DNA of 26,604 nucleotides from Bacteroidia bacterium (lineage in GTDB: Bacteria; Bacteroidota; Bacteroidia; NS11-12g; UBA9320), in the NCBI GenBank assembly GCA_013042025.1, contig JABDQY010000085.1, forward strand, positions 1 to 26,604, in the 5' to 3' direction. Shown here piece by piece: positions 7,614 through 16,304 of this stretch (position 1 is the stretch's first letter; each line of letters starts with the position of its first letter). The notes under the pieces were generated by a model. It was not told the DNA's origin and ran no database searches. It saw only the letters and a program-made list of their open reading frames with translations. A program made the position numbers and the translations under genes.

Positions 7614-10355
7614 ATGGCTGACAAGAACAAGACATATAGAATAAACAAAGTTGCAACTGAATTTAATGTTAGTTGGAAAACAATTGTAGAACATTTGCAA
7701 GAAAAAGGCTTTGAAGTTGAAGCTAAAATTACTGCAAAAATTGATGATGCAATGTATCAAGACTTGGTCGGATTTTATCAAAAAGATAAAATGGCCAAAG
7801 AAGAATCTAAACAACTAGAAATTAATATCAGAAAAGATGTAAAAACTAAGGAAATTAAAGAAACACCAAAGGTTGAAAAACCTGCTGAAGAATTCCCGAA
7901 AGTTGATACTATTCTTGTCAAAGACACTACTTTATCTACTAAACCAAAGCAAGAGGAAGCACCTGCACCAATTGAAAAATCGATTACGCCAAAAACTGAA
8001 TCACCTAGCACAAAGGAGAAGGCACCGATTAAAAAAGTTGTTGCTAAAAAGGAAACAGAAGCTAAGGATAAGACTAAAATTGAAGGTCCAAAGGTTCTTG
8101 GTAACATAGAAATCAAAAAGCCTGTTAAACCCGCAAAGAAAGCAAGTACTTCTAAACCGAAGGTTGAAAAACCACCAGTTGTAGAACCAGCCAAAGAAGT
8201 TTCTGAAGAAGAAGCAGCAGAAGCTGATATCAAGCAAACAGAATACAAAAAGCTAAAAGGGACTAAGGTTCTTGGAAATATTAAAATCGTAAAACCGGTT
8301 AAGAAAGAAAAACCAAAGAAAGAAAGCGAAACCAAGAAAAAGCGTAAAAGAATAAGAGGAGAAAAAGTAACCGCTGAGAAACTTAGAAACGAAAGATACA
8401 GAGATAGAAAAGCTGGAGGCAATAAAGAAGAGGTTTCTGAAAAAGAGATCCAGGATAAAATCAAAAAAACATTAGCTAAAATGTCTGGTCAAAAGCAAAC
8501 ACCATCCCATGGAGGTAAGGTGAGACAAAAAGCCAGAAAGTTTAGAAGACAAGAACATAAAAAGAAGTGGGAAGAAAAACAGCTTCAAGAGCAGATTGAA
8601 AGCAAAATAATTGATGTTACCGAATTTGTAACAGCAAATGACATTGCTAATATGATGAATGTTAGTGTCAATGAAATTATAAGTGCGTGTTTTTCTCTAG
8701 GTATGATGGTATCCATCAACCAAAGACTTGACGCAGAAACACTTCAAATTGTTGCTGAAGAATTTGGCTACGAAGTAAACTTTGTTGATGCAGACGAGAC
8801 TATTGAAATTGAAGAGGAAGAAGATAATCCTGAAGATTTAAAACCACGTCACCCAATCGTTACTGTTATGGGTCACGTAGATCATGGTAAAACATCTTTA
8901 CTAGATTATATTCGAAAAGCGAATGTTATTGCAGGTGAGGCTGGAGGTATAACGCAACACGTTGCCGCATATGAAGTGCAACTTCCAGAAGGGGATCATA
9001 TTACTTTCATTGATACTCCTGGTCACGAAGCCTTTACTGCAATGAGAGCTAGAGGTGCTCAAGTTACCGATATAGCTATTATTGTAATTGCTGCTGATGA
9101 TGCAGTTATGCCACAAACTAAGGAAGCAATTAGTCATGCCCAAGCTGCAGAAGTTCCAATAGTTTTTGCATTCAATAAAATTGATAAAGATGGAGCTAAT
9201 CCTGATAAAATAAGAGAACAACTTTCTACAATGAACATCTTAGTAGAAGAATGGGGTGGTAAATTCCAAACTCAAGAAGTTTCTGCTAAAAATGGATTAA
9301 ATATTGAAGAACTGTTAGAGAAAGTTTTGCTTGAAGCTGAATTATTAGAACTTAAAGCAAATCCGGACAAACATGCAAGAGGTGCAGTTTTAGAAGCTAA
9401 GCTAGAAAAAGGTAGAGGTGTTGTAGCTTCTATGTTGGTACAAGAAGGAACTTTAAGAGTTGGAGATCCTTTAGTTGCCGGACAGCATTATGCAAGAGTT
9501 AAGGCTATGTTCAATGAACGTGGACAGGCAGTAGAAATAGCTGGACCATCATCACCGGTTTCAATACTTGGTTTTTCTGGTACTCCGGCAGCAGGTGAAA
9601 CATACCAAGTTATGGATGACGAGTCTACTGCTAAAGAGATTGCTAACAAACGTGAGCAATTGCAAAGAGAACAAGGTATTCGAGCTACTAAGCACCTTAC
9701 CTTACAAGAAATTGGAAGAAGACTTGCCGTAGGTAACTTCAAAGAGCTTAATTTAATTATTAAGGCAGATGTGGATGGATCTGCAGAAGCATTGTCGGAT
9801 TCTCTTATCAAATTATCTACCGAAGAAATACAGATTAATGTGATTCATAAATCTGTTGGACCAATTACCGATAATGATGTTCTCCTCGCTACAGCTTCAG
9901 ATGCTATTGTAATAGGTTTCCAAGTTAGACCAATTCCAAGTGCTAAAAAACTTGCTGAAAGCGAAGAAATTGAGATTCGATTGTACTCTATTATTTATCA
10001 AGCTATTGATGAAATTAAGTCTGCAATGGAAGGATTACTAGATCCTGATCTTGAAGAAGAAATCACAGGTACTGCTGAAATTAGAGAAACCTTTAAAATT
10101 ACGAAAGTTGGCACTGTTGCAGGTTGTATGCAGATTGAAGGTAAAATGTACCGTGACAATCAAATCCGACTTATACGAGAAGGTGTTGTTGTTTATACTG
10201 GAGAGCTTGAATCTCTTAAACGTTTTAAAGACGACGTTAAAGAGGTAAATAAAGGATATGAATGTGGTATGCAAATCAAAAACTACAACGACATTCAAAT
10301 TGGAGACCTAATCGAAGGATTTAGAGAAGTTGAAGTTAAGCGAAAGCTAAAGTAA
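7614..10355 (+). CDS. infB: translation initiation factor IF-2
   Basis: This GTPase delivers initiator tRNA to the ribosome and promotes subunit joining. The 913 residues start with a short IF2_N helix bundle (1-~55), then a long Lys/Glu/Pro-rich flexible linker (~56-330) and a second IF2_N-like region (~335-395, IIDVTEFVTANDIANMMNVS). The G domain follows: G1 GHVDHGKT at 420-427, GGITQHV as G2, DTPGHE at 467-472, NKID at 521-524, and SAKNG as G5. Domains II to IV complete the C-terminal half, ending in the beta-barrel with YECGMQIKNYNDIQIGD. The linker is longer than in many bacteria, as is common in Bacteroidota, and contains a duplicated motif listed separately. The frame has an ATG start 49 bases after nusA. 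A 228-codon frame on the opposite strand of the linker is a low-complexity shadow. Confidence 0.97.
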   Translation: MADKNKTYRINKVATEFNVSWKTIVEHLQEKGFEVEAKITAKIDDAMYQDLVGFYQKDKMAKEESKQLEINIRKDVKTKEIKETPKVEKPAEEFPKVDTILVKDTTLSTKPKQEEAPAPIEKSITPKTESPSTKEKAPIKKVVAKKETEAKDKTKIEGPKVLGNIEIKKPVKPAKKASTSKPKVEKPPVVEPAKEVSEEEAAEADIKQTEYKKLKGTKVLGNIKIVKPVKKEKPKKESETKKKRKRIRGEKVTAEKLRNERYRDRKAGGNKEEVSEKEIQDKIKKTLAKMSGQKQTPSHGGKVRQKARKFRRQEHKKKWEEKQLQEQIESKIIDVTEFVTANDIANMMNVSVNEIISACFSLGMMVSINQRLDAETLQIVAEEFGYEVNFVDADETIEIEEEEDNPEDLKPRHPIVTVMGHVDHGKTSLLDYIRKANVIAGEAGGITQHVAAYEVQLPEGDHITFIDTPGHEAFTAMRARGAQVTDIAIIVIAADDAVMPQTKEAISHAQAAEVPIVFAFNKIDKDGANPDKIREQLSTMNILVEEWGGKFQTQEVSAKNGLNIEELLEKVLLEAELLELKANPDKHARGAVLEAKLEKGRGVVASMLVQEGTLRVGDPLVAGQHYARVKAMFNERGQAVEIAGPSSPVSILGFSGTPAAGETYQVMDDESTAKEIANKREQLQREQGIRATKHLTLQEIGRRLAVGNFKELNLIIKADVDGSAEALSDSLIKLSTEEIQINVIHKSVGPITDNDVLLATASDAIVIGFQVRPIPSAKKLAESEEIEIRLYSIIYQAIDEIKSAMEGLLDPDLEEEITGTAEIRETFKITKVGTVAGCMQIEGKMYRDNQIRLIREGVVVYTGELESLKRFKDDVKEVNKGYECGMQIKNYNDIQIGDLIEGFREVEVKRKLK
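8091..8304 (+). repeat. Duplicated KVLGNI motif in the IF-2 linker
   Basis: Two copies of a short coding motif lie 58 residues apart: KVLGNIEIKKPVK starting at residue 160 (8091) and KVLGNIKIVKPVK starting at residue 218 (8265). The DNA is also similar (AAGGTTCTTGG in both). The intervening linker is low complexity, so this ordered motif stands out. Confidence 0.6.
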
Positions 10356-10398
10356 CCCCTCTTATTAATTCATTATTTCTTGCTAAATTGCACCTATT

Positions 10399-11412
10399 AT
10401 GAATAGGTCAATAATCCGTGGGCTTGGCTTTTATGTCCCAGAAAATATAGTTACTAATGATGATCTTTCAAAAATCATTGAGACCAATGATGAATGGATT
10501 ACCGAAAGAACTGGAATCAAAGAAAGAAGGTGGGTCGGTGATGCAGATGATAGCACTACATCAATGGGAGTTAAAGCAGCCTTAAATGCTATATCAGATG
10601 CTGAAATTGATAAAAACGATATTGACTTTATTGTCTTTGCAACACTAAGTCCAGATTATTACTTTCCTGGACCAGGTGTTTCTGTTCAAAAAGAATTAGA
10701 ACTTGATACAATAGGTGCTTTAGACGTGAGAAACCAATGCAGTGGTTTTGTATATGCAATTTCAGTTGCAGATCAGTATATTAAGACGGGGATGTACAAA
10801 AACATTCTTGTTATTGGCTCAGAATATCAAAGTGGGGGATTAGACAAAACAACTCGAGGAAGAGGAGTGTCGGTCATTTTCGGTGATGGTGCAGGAGCGG
10901 CTATTGTTTCAGCTTCAAATAACGAAAATGAAACCGGTGGGATTCTTTCAACTCATTTGCATTCTCAAGGAATGCATGCCGAAGAATTAGCCCTTCTAAG
11001 ACCGAGTACTTCACATTGGGTGCCTCAAATTTTAAAAGAAAATGATCCTAACGACATTTCCTATTATCCTTATATGAACGGTAATTTTGTGTTTAAACAT
11101 GCGGTAACTCGATTTCCACAAGTAATTGGAGAAGCTCTTCAACAAAACGGTTATGAATCAACAGATATTAGCCTGCTTATTCCACATCAAGCAAACCTTA
11201 GAATAGCTCAGTTTATTCAACGTACTATGAAACTAACTGATGACCAGGTGTTCAATAATATCCAAAAGTACGGTAATACAACCGCCGCTTCTATTCCTAT
11301 TGCTATGGCTGAGGCTAAACAACATGGCCGCATTAATAAAGGAGATTTAATTTGCTTAGCAGCATTTGGAAGTGGTTTTACCTGGGCTAGTGCATTAATT
11401 AAATGGACATGA
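10399..11412 (+). CDS. beta-ketoacyl-ACP synthase III family protein
   Basis: The 337-residue protein has the full KAS III catalytic triad: C114 in VRNQCSGFVYA, H262 in LIPHQANLRI and N292 in KYGNTTAAS. The N-terminus (GLGFYVPENIVTNDDL) and TNDEWITERTGIKERR are classic FabH sequence, and GDGAGAAIVS is the usual glycine-rich stretch. The reaction is condensation of an acyl-CoA starter with malonyl-ACP. The gene is not with plsX or rpmF, so this may be a paralogue with a different starter preference rather than the housekeeping FabH; I leave the symbol blank. A degenerate -7-like element (TAAATTGC, 10384-10391) is the only promoter hint. It overlaps the MscS gene, beginning a run of four overlapping genes. 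Confidence 0.9.
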   Translation: MNRSIIRGLGFYVPENIVTNDDLSKIIETNDEWITERTGIKERRWVGDADDSTTSMGVKAALNAISDAEIDKNDIDFIVFATLSPDYYFPGPGVSVQKELELDTIGALDVRNQCSGFVYAISVADQYIKTGMYKNILVIGSEYQSGGLDKTTRGRGVSVIFGDGAGAAIVSASNNENETGGILSTHLHSQGMHAEELALLRPSTSHWVPQILKENDPNDISYYPYMNGNFVFKHAVTRFPQVIGEALQQNGYESTDISLLIPHQANLRIAQFIQRTMKLTDDQVFNNIQKYGNTTAASIPIAMAEAKQHGRINKGDLICLAAFGSGFTWASALIKWT

Positions 11413-12269
11413 AACTAGGAAATCAAGAACTTATTTCAATTGCGATAATCGTAGTTGGCTCATATGCCTTGGTAACTATAGGTAAATATGTCATTAGGAG
11501 GTACTTGCAAAAAACATATAATGACCCAACTGACAAGGAATTTCCTGTAACTAGCTTAAATTTCTTCTATAACACTTTTGCATTTTTAGTATACACCATC
11601 GCTGTAATGGCCATAATTTATACTATACCCCAGTTTAAGCATATCGGGAAGACTCTTTTTGCCGGTGCAGGAATCTTTGCAGCAATAATTGGATTTGCAT
11701 CGCAACAAGCGTTCTCAAATATTATTGGAGGAGTCTTTTTAGTGTTGTTTAAGCCATTTCGAGTTGGCGACCTAATTCGTGTAGGGCAAATTAATGAAGG
11801 CTATGTGGAAGACATTACCTTAAGACATACTGTAATCAAAGATTTTGAAAACAAAAGAATTGTGATTCCAAATTCACTAATCAGTACCGAAACAATACAT
11901 AACTCAACTTTAAAAGATCCTCGGGTTTTGAATAGAATCCCTTTTGGAATTAGCTATGATTCAAATGTTGAGTTGGCAATTTCCATAATTAGAAAACATG
12001 CAAAACAGCATAGCCTTCAGATGGATTATCGATCTGAGATAGAAAAACAAGAAGTTACTGAAGATATTGATGTTCGAGTGATATCCTGGGATGATTCTTC
12101 AATCACCCTCCGAGCATATATATGGACAGAATCTCAACATGATGGTTTTATGCTAAGAACTGACTTATATCAGACCGTTAAAAAAGATTTCGAAGAAAAT
12201 GGTATTGAAATTCCATTCCCACATCGAACAATTGTTTACAAAAATCATGAGCAGAAAGAAAAAATCTAA
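11403..12269 (+). CDS. MscS family mechanosensitive ion channel
   Basis: The 288-residue protein has three hydrophobic segments: ~8-30, ~50-75 and ~85-110. The last is the pore-lining helix rich in Gly and Ala (GAGIFAAIIGFASQQAFSNIIGG), followed by FKPFRVGDLIRVG, the signature entry to the MscS beta domain. IVIPNSLI is also family typical. The C-terminal alpha/beta domain runs to the end. It is a small MscS type with no extra N-terminal domain and should open under membrane tension to release solutes. Two starts are possible: ATG at 11403, or ATG at 11409, which forms an ATGA overlap with the ketoacyl synthase stop and may be the true one. Confidence 0.9.
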   Translation: MDMKLGNQELISIAIIVVGSYALVTIGKYVIRRYLQKTYNDPTDKEFPVTSLNFFYNTFAFLVYTIAVMAIIYTIPQFKHIGKTLFAGAGIFAAIIGFASQQAFSNIIGGVFLVLFKPFRVGDLIRVGQINEGYVEDITLRHTVIKDFENKRIVIPNSLISTETIHNSTLKDPRVLNRIPFGISYDSNVELAISIIRKHAKQHSLQMDYRSEIEKQEVTEDIDVRVISWDDSSITLRAYIWTESQHDGFMLRTDLYQTVKKDFEENGIEIPFPHRTIVYKNHEQKEKI

Positions 12270-13293
12270 AAAATTATTTCATAGCCCCATTTCGCTCAAT
12301 ATTCCCAAGGATGACGGCACTATACATATAGATTGTATTGCATTTAGTGATGCTAACTATAATAGAATCAAGGTAAGTGATTGGAGTAAAATAAGTACAT
12401 TTCTAACTCAAAACAAAGAAGATACTACGTGGTTAAACCTCTATCCGCTTGAAAACAAAAAGACTCTTGAGCAGTTAGAAGAATATTACGGAATTAATCC
12501 GTTTCTTATGGCTGATGCCGTTGATTTTTCGCTTAGATCAAAGACTTGGTTCACGGAAAAACATCTGTTTTGTTCATTTAAAATGATTAAACCAGAAGTT
12601 GAAGGTACTGAGCACATTAGTTTTATAATCGGAGATAATTACTTAATTAGCTTTCAAGAAAACGAAGATGATATTTTTGATCATATTCGATCTAGAATTG
12701 AAAATAATTTTGGATTAATTAGAAGAAAGGGAATTGACTACCTCTTCTTCTTACTTTGTGACGCATTAATTGACCAATACACTTTAGTTGCTGATGAATC
12801 AGAATCTTTGCTTTTAAAGATGGAAGAAGATTTAAATTTAAATCACAATAGTATCTTACTGTCTCAAATTCATGAAAAAAAGAAAGAGCTTTCAACTACT
12901 CATAAAGATATTCGGGCTGCAACTGATGTTTTAAACAGTGTTTATGACTCAGAGTCCCCTTTAATAACAGGTTTTGTTCGTAAACTTTTATCTTCGATAA
13001 TTCATAATGCAAAATATTGCCTTGACTCTTATACTCGGCAATTGGAGAACACAAAAAGTCTTTCAGACTTATATTTTTCACAGCAAAACAACAAGCTAAA
13101 TGAGATGATAAAATGGTTAACCATTATGTCCTCTCTTTTTATTCCACTATCTTTCATTGCTGGCTTCTACGGTATGAATTTTACTAATATGCCAGAGCTA
13201 TCTCACCCATATGCTTACCCAATAATTGTTGGGATTATGTTGAGTGTTAGTGGGTACATCATTTTCTTATTTAAACGAAAAAAATGGATGTAA
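12247..13293 (+). CDS. corA: CorA family magnesium/cobalt transporter
   Basis: The 348-residue product has the CorA layout: a soluble N-terminal alpha/beta domain, a long helical stalk (~150-285), and two C-terminal transmembrane helices. The YGMNF signature is at ~308-312 at the end of the first helix, and the protein ends in a basic tail (FKRKKWM). FIAGFYGMNF and the short MPEL loop are diagnostic. It forms a pentameric Mg2+/Co2+ channel in the inner membrane. The start is ATG 12247, giving a basic N-terminus; an upstream in-frame ATG at 12199 lies deep in the MscS gene and is unlikely. It overlaps MscS by 23 bases and the next gene by 10 bases. Confidence 0.92.
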   Translation: MSRKKKSKKLFHSPISLNIPKDDGTIHIDCIAFSDANYNRIKVSDWSKISTFLTQNKEDTTWLNLYPLENKKTLEQLEEYYGINPFLMADAVDFSLRSKTWFTEKHLFCSFKMIKPEVEGTEHISFIIGDNYLISFQENEDDIFDHIRSRIENNFGLIRRKGIDYLFFLLCDALIDQYTLVADESESLLLKMEEDLNLNHNSILLSQIHEKKKELSTTHKDIRAATDVLNSVYDSESPLITGFVRKLLSSIIHNAKYCLDSYTRQLENTKSLSDLYFSQQNNKLNEMIKWLTIMSSLFIPLSFIAGFYGMNFTNMPELSHPYAYPIIVGIMLSVSGYIIFLFKRKKWM

Positions 13294-13727
13294 TCAAAAC
13301 TATAAAAAAAACAATTGGTATTGTTGATGTTCTTGACATTCCTCAATCTGATTTATTTCAGATTCCATGCAAGGTTGATACGGGTGCCTATAATTGCTCA
13401 ATAGATTGCTCTTATATTAAACTCAAAGACTTAAACGGGGTTAAAATACTTAGTTTTATTCTTCTAGATGAAAGGAGTAAACAATACAATGGAACCATAA
13501 TCTCAACTTCAACCTTTTGGCAAAAAAAGGTTAAGAGTTCTACAGGTACCGCTGAATACAGATACCAAGTTCCCTTAGATATTGTGTTGTTTGGAGAAAA
13601 CTATAAGGCCATATTTAATTTAAGTAAGCGACATGATATGCGTTTTCCCATTTTACTTGGAAGGCATTTTTTATCTAAGAAATTCCTCGTTGATGTAAGT
13701 AAAAAGAATCTTTCTGCAAAACGCTAG
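13284..13727 (+). CDS. retropepsin-like protease (PF05618, 'ATP-dependent zinc protease' family)
   Basis: This is a 147-residue protein of the family labelled ATP-dependent zinc protease, whose members are really retropepsin-like aspartic proteases. The catalytic motif is VDTGAYNCSID, with D32-T33-G34. Family members usually read DTGARTSAL here, so the flanking positions are divergent. The RFPILLGRHFL segment near residue 125 and the closing FLVDVSK are characteristic. In gammaproteobacteria such proteins often neighbour rimK, which is not present here. It overlaps corA by 10 bases and its stop shares a CTAG with the converging hydrolase gene. Substrate unknown. Confidence 0.8.
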   Translation: MDVIKTIKKTIGIVDVLDIPQSDLFQIPCKVDTGAYNCSIDCSYIKLKDLNGVKILSFILLDERSKQYNGTIISTSTFWQKKVKSSTGTAEYRYQVPLDIVLFGENYKAIFNLSKRHDMRFPILLGRHFLSKKFLVDVSKKNLSAKR

Positions 13728-14572
13728 AACCGACGCAAAGCTTCAATGACCAAGTGAGGCTCAGTAAAGGGTATAAAATGGTTTTCCTTTGGATACCTAA
13801 ATATTTCCACGCTTCTTGCATTAATCAACTTCTTTTCAGCATAATCTTCATTTCCAGATGGAACCAACTTGTCTCTTCCTCCTTGTATAATCTTTACATC
13901 TATAGTTATCTTATCCCACAATGTTTCCATCTTAGTTAATTCTTCTTTTACAGGAATTATTTCTTCATTACTCACTCTAAAACTTTTAGGCATTAGCCAA
14001 CTCAGCCATTTTTTTGACATTGGTTTTCTCCATTTCTCCACTGGTTCTAAATCAGGTGCAACTGACCCTGCAATAATTAATAACCCATCTGCAATTTCGG
14101 AATCATCCATTGCCATTTTACAAATAATTGGACCCCCAAGCGAGTGACCAACAAGTATGCATCTCTGATTATTAAACTGGCTTACGACCGAACTTAGCAT
14201 TTTTGCTTGTCTAGAAATACTTGGCTCAGACTTCCCGAAATCAGAATAACCAAATCCGGGGCGATCTATTAATAAAACATTAAAGTGATTTAGCATTGCA
14301 GTGTCTTTTGCATACTGCATAAAATTACTGGAAGAACCTGGAGAACCGTGAATGAAAACAACCGTAGGTTTGGTAGAGTCTTTTCCTACTTGAGTAAAAT
14401 GAATATTCCTTCCTTCAGCTAATTTTGTGCCTATATCAACATAAAAGAGTTTGCTCGTTTGTTTAAGCTCTTTCAATTGCTTTCTATCAGAAGATCGAAA
14501 CTGAAAGCAACTTCCAATTAGGAGCCAAAATGTTAATGCAATGCCAAGGTATTTTAGCTTTTTATATTTCAA
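13724..14572 (-). CDS. alpha/beta hydrolase, predicted lipoprotein
   Basis: The 282-residue protein begins with a lipoprotein signal: basic MKYKKLKYLG, a hydrophobic core and the lipobox LIGSC with C22 as the lipid attachment site. The mature part is an alpha/beta hydrolase with oxyanion-hole HGSPG at 75-79, nucleophile S144 in GHSLG, acid D234 in GGRDKLVP and H265 in KENHF, so the catalytic triad looks intact. Substrate is unknown; esterase, lipase and peptidase activities all occur in this fold. The start is TTG at 14572: a stop codon lies immediately upstream, no nearby ATG exists, and the signal peptide begins exactly there. It overlaps the ABC transporter gene by 11 bases and is the last gene of a four-gene minus-strand operon. 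Confidence 0.87.
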   Translation of the reverse strand: MKYKKLKYLGIALTFWLLIGSCFQFRSSDRKQLKELKQTSKLFYVDIGTKLAEGRNIHFTQVGKDSTKPTVVFIHGSPGSSSNFMQYAKDTAMLNHFNVLLIDRPGFGYSDFGKSEPSISRQAKMLSSVVSQFNNQRCILVGHSLGGPIICKMAMDDSEIADGLLIIAGSVAPDLEPVEKWRKPMSKKWLSWLMPKSFRVSNEEIIPVKEELTKMETLWDKITIDVKIIQGGRDKLVPSGNEDYAEKKLINARSVEIFRYPKENHFIPFTEPHLVIEALRRF

Positions 14573-16304
14573 TTAAATGCTGACCCTTAAGTTGATAAAC
14601 CTTATTACACATCTTTAACTCTTCTTTCTTGTGTGTAATAAATATTGCCGTTTTACCTGCTTCCTTAAGATGGTTGATTGAATCTAACGTTTGGGTAATG
14701 GATTCCTTATCTAGATTGTTCGTGGCTTCATCAAAAATGAAAATCTCAGCCTCTTTATACAACGCTCTTGCAATTGCAATTCGTTGCTTTTGTCCACCGG
14801 AAATCTGGTTTCCTAATTCACCAACCGAAGTATTCCATTTGTTTGGCAAACTTTCAACCCATGGAAGTAAATTTACTTGAGCCAAACACAGCTTAACCTT
14901 TTCTAAATTCACGTCTTCATCATCCTGTAAAAATGCAACATTGTGCATTATGCTCGTATTAAGCATGAAAACATCTTGTTTTACATAAGAAAATAAGTAT
15001 CGGTATGCTTCCTTGTTGTCTTCGTTAATAACCAGATTATCCATAGTTAATATTCCTTCTGTTGGTTCAAATAGTCTGCATAGCAAGTTAATAAAGGTGG
15101 ATTTCCCTGCTCCACTTGCTCCTGTAATTCCAATGAAATCTCCCTTTCTTAACTCAAAATCTAAGTTCTTAAAAATGACCTCTGAACTTGAATATGAAAA
15201 ACTGAAATTTTCTAATTTAATGACTTCATTAAATTTCAATTGTGCTTTACTTAGTGACGGCTTTTCTACCGTTTCAGAAATTTCATTCTTAAAATAATCT
15301 AACACATAACTGTTAGTTGCTAAATTATTGAACGCACCTAAAATTCTATTCACACTTGGCAACATTCTAAATGAAACAGCTGCATAGATTGAGACATATG
15401 AAATTAGACTGCTATTTCCTTTACTGGTTACTAATGCGAAAAGCACAACACACAAAATGCCTCCTATAGCTACCACTTCATATAAACGCATTGGAATAAA
15501 CTGAGAGCTCACATATATGGATTTTTTGAATTTAAAAAGTTTTGCCTTCTCTCTTTCGAACTCCTCTTCAAAATATGAGGTTCCTTTCCAAAGTTTGATG
15601 CTTGCTATACCCTGGGTTAGTTGACTAATGTTTTCATAAAGAGTTGGATTAATCTTATGTACCTCTTTACCCATTTTACCTAATCTATTCTTATTATAAA
15701 AAATCAAGAAGCCAGCTGCAGGCATTATTGTTAGGATAGTGAATAGGAACAAAAAGGGTTTGTAAAAAAGTATTGAACCCAACATTAGTACTAAAATTGA
15801 AAGCTCTGAGAGGAGCATAATACTTGGAATTATAATTGTTTCTGGTAAAAATAAAGCTGCTCCAAAAAGCTCATTAATTATCTCTGAAGATTTCCTATTC
15901 TTAAAGTATAGCAAATCATTATTGGCAATCTCACTATATCGCTTTGCTGATAAATCATCTGTTGCTTCAAAAGCAAATTTTACTTGGCTTTTGTTGATCT
16001 GAACGATAACTACATTCTTAACAACATAGAATATAAAAAGTAGACAGGTTATAATCGCAACAAAATGAATCTGGTCTTCAACGCCCAAGGCTTTGGATAA
16101 GAAAGAGGTGAAGACGTTGTGTTGAATAAAATTTGGCTTTAGAATTGATAATACGGTATGAAGTAAAACTGAAATTCCTGCAATTTCAATGAGTGCACTT
16201 AGTACACTTAAAAACACCATAACCATGTATTTGGATTTTTGCTTCTTCGAAAAAATCGAGAGCAATCTTACCCATGTATCGGCTATACTTTTTATCTTTT
16301 TCAT
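14562..16304 (-). CDS. ABC transporter, exporter-type half-transporter (membrane domain fused to ATPase)
   Basis: Of the 580 residues, ~1-340 form the transmembrane domain with about six helices, and ~360-580 the nucleotide-binding domain. Visible motifs are Walker A GASGAGKST at 395-403, signature ISGGQ at 501-505 (first residue I rather than the commoner L), Walker B IFIFDE at 521-526 with catalytic E526, and H558 in FITHKK. The domain order matches MsbA/PglK-like exporters, which move lipids, lipid-linked sugars, peptides or drugs; the substrate here is not evident. It overlaps the FKBP gene by an ATGA and the hydrolase gene by 11 bases, so expression is probably coupled. Confidence 0.9.
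   Translation of the reverse strand: MKKIKSIADTWVRLLSIFSKKQKSKYMVMVFLSVLSALIEIAGISVLLHTVLSILKPNFIQHNVFTSFLSKALGVEDQIHFVAIITCLLFIFYVVKNVVIVQINKSQVKFAFEATDDLSAKRYSEIANNDLLYFKNRKSSEIINELFGAALFLPETIIIPSIMLLSELSILVLMLGSILFYKPFLFLFTILTIMPAAGFLIFYNKNRLGKMGKEVHKINPTLYENISQLTQGIASIKLWKGTSYFEEEFEREKAKLFKFKKSIYVSSQFIPMRLYEVVAIGGILCVVLFALVTSKGNSSLISYVSIYAAVSFRMLPSVNRILGAFNNLATNSYVLDYFKNEISETVEKPSLSKAQLKFNEVIKLENFSFSYSSSEVIFKNLDFELRKGDFIGITGASGAGKSTFINLLCRLFEPTEGILTMDNLVINEDNKEAYRYLFSYVKQDVFMLNTSIMHNVAFLQDDEDVNLEKVKLCLAQVNLLPWVESLPNKWNTSVGELGNQISGGQKQRIAIARALYKEAEIFIFDEATNNLDKESITQTLDSINHLKEAGKTAIFITHKKEELKMCNKVYQLKGQHLIEI

Noticed and set aside
7778..8464. 228-codon minus-strand frame opposite the IF-2 linker
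   Set aside because: It is the Ser/Phe/Leu-rich complement of a Lys/Glu-rich low-complexity linker, with no domain.
12199..12246. Upstream ATG extension of corA
   Set aside because: It would extend 16 codons further into the MscS gene; ATG 12247 gives a normal CorA N-terminus and a shorter overlap.
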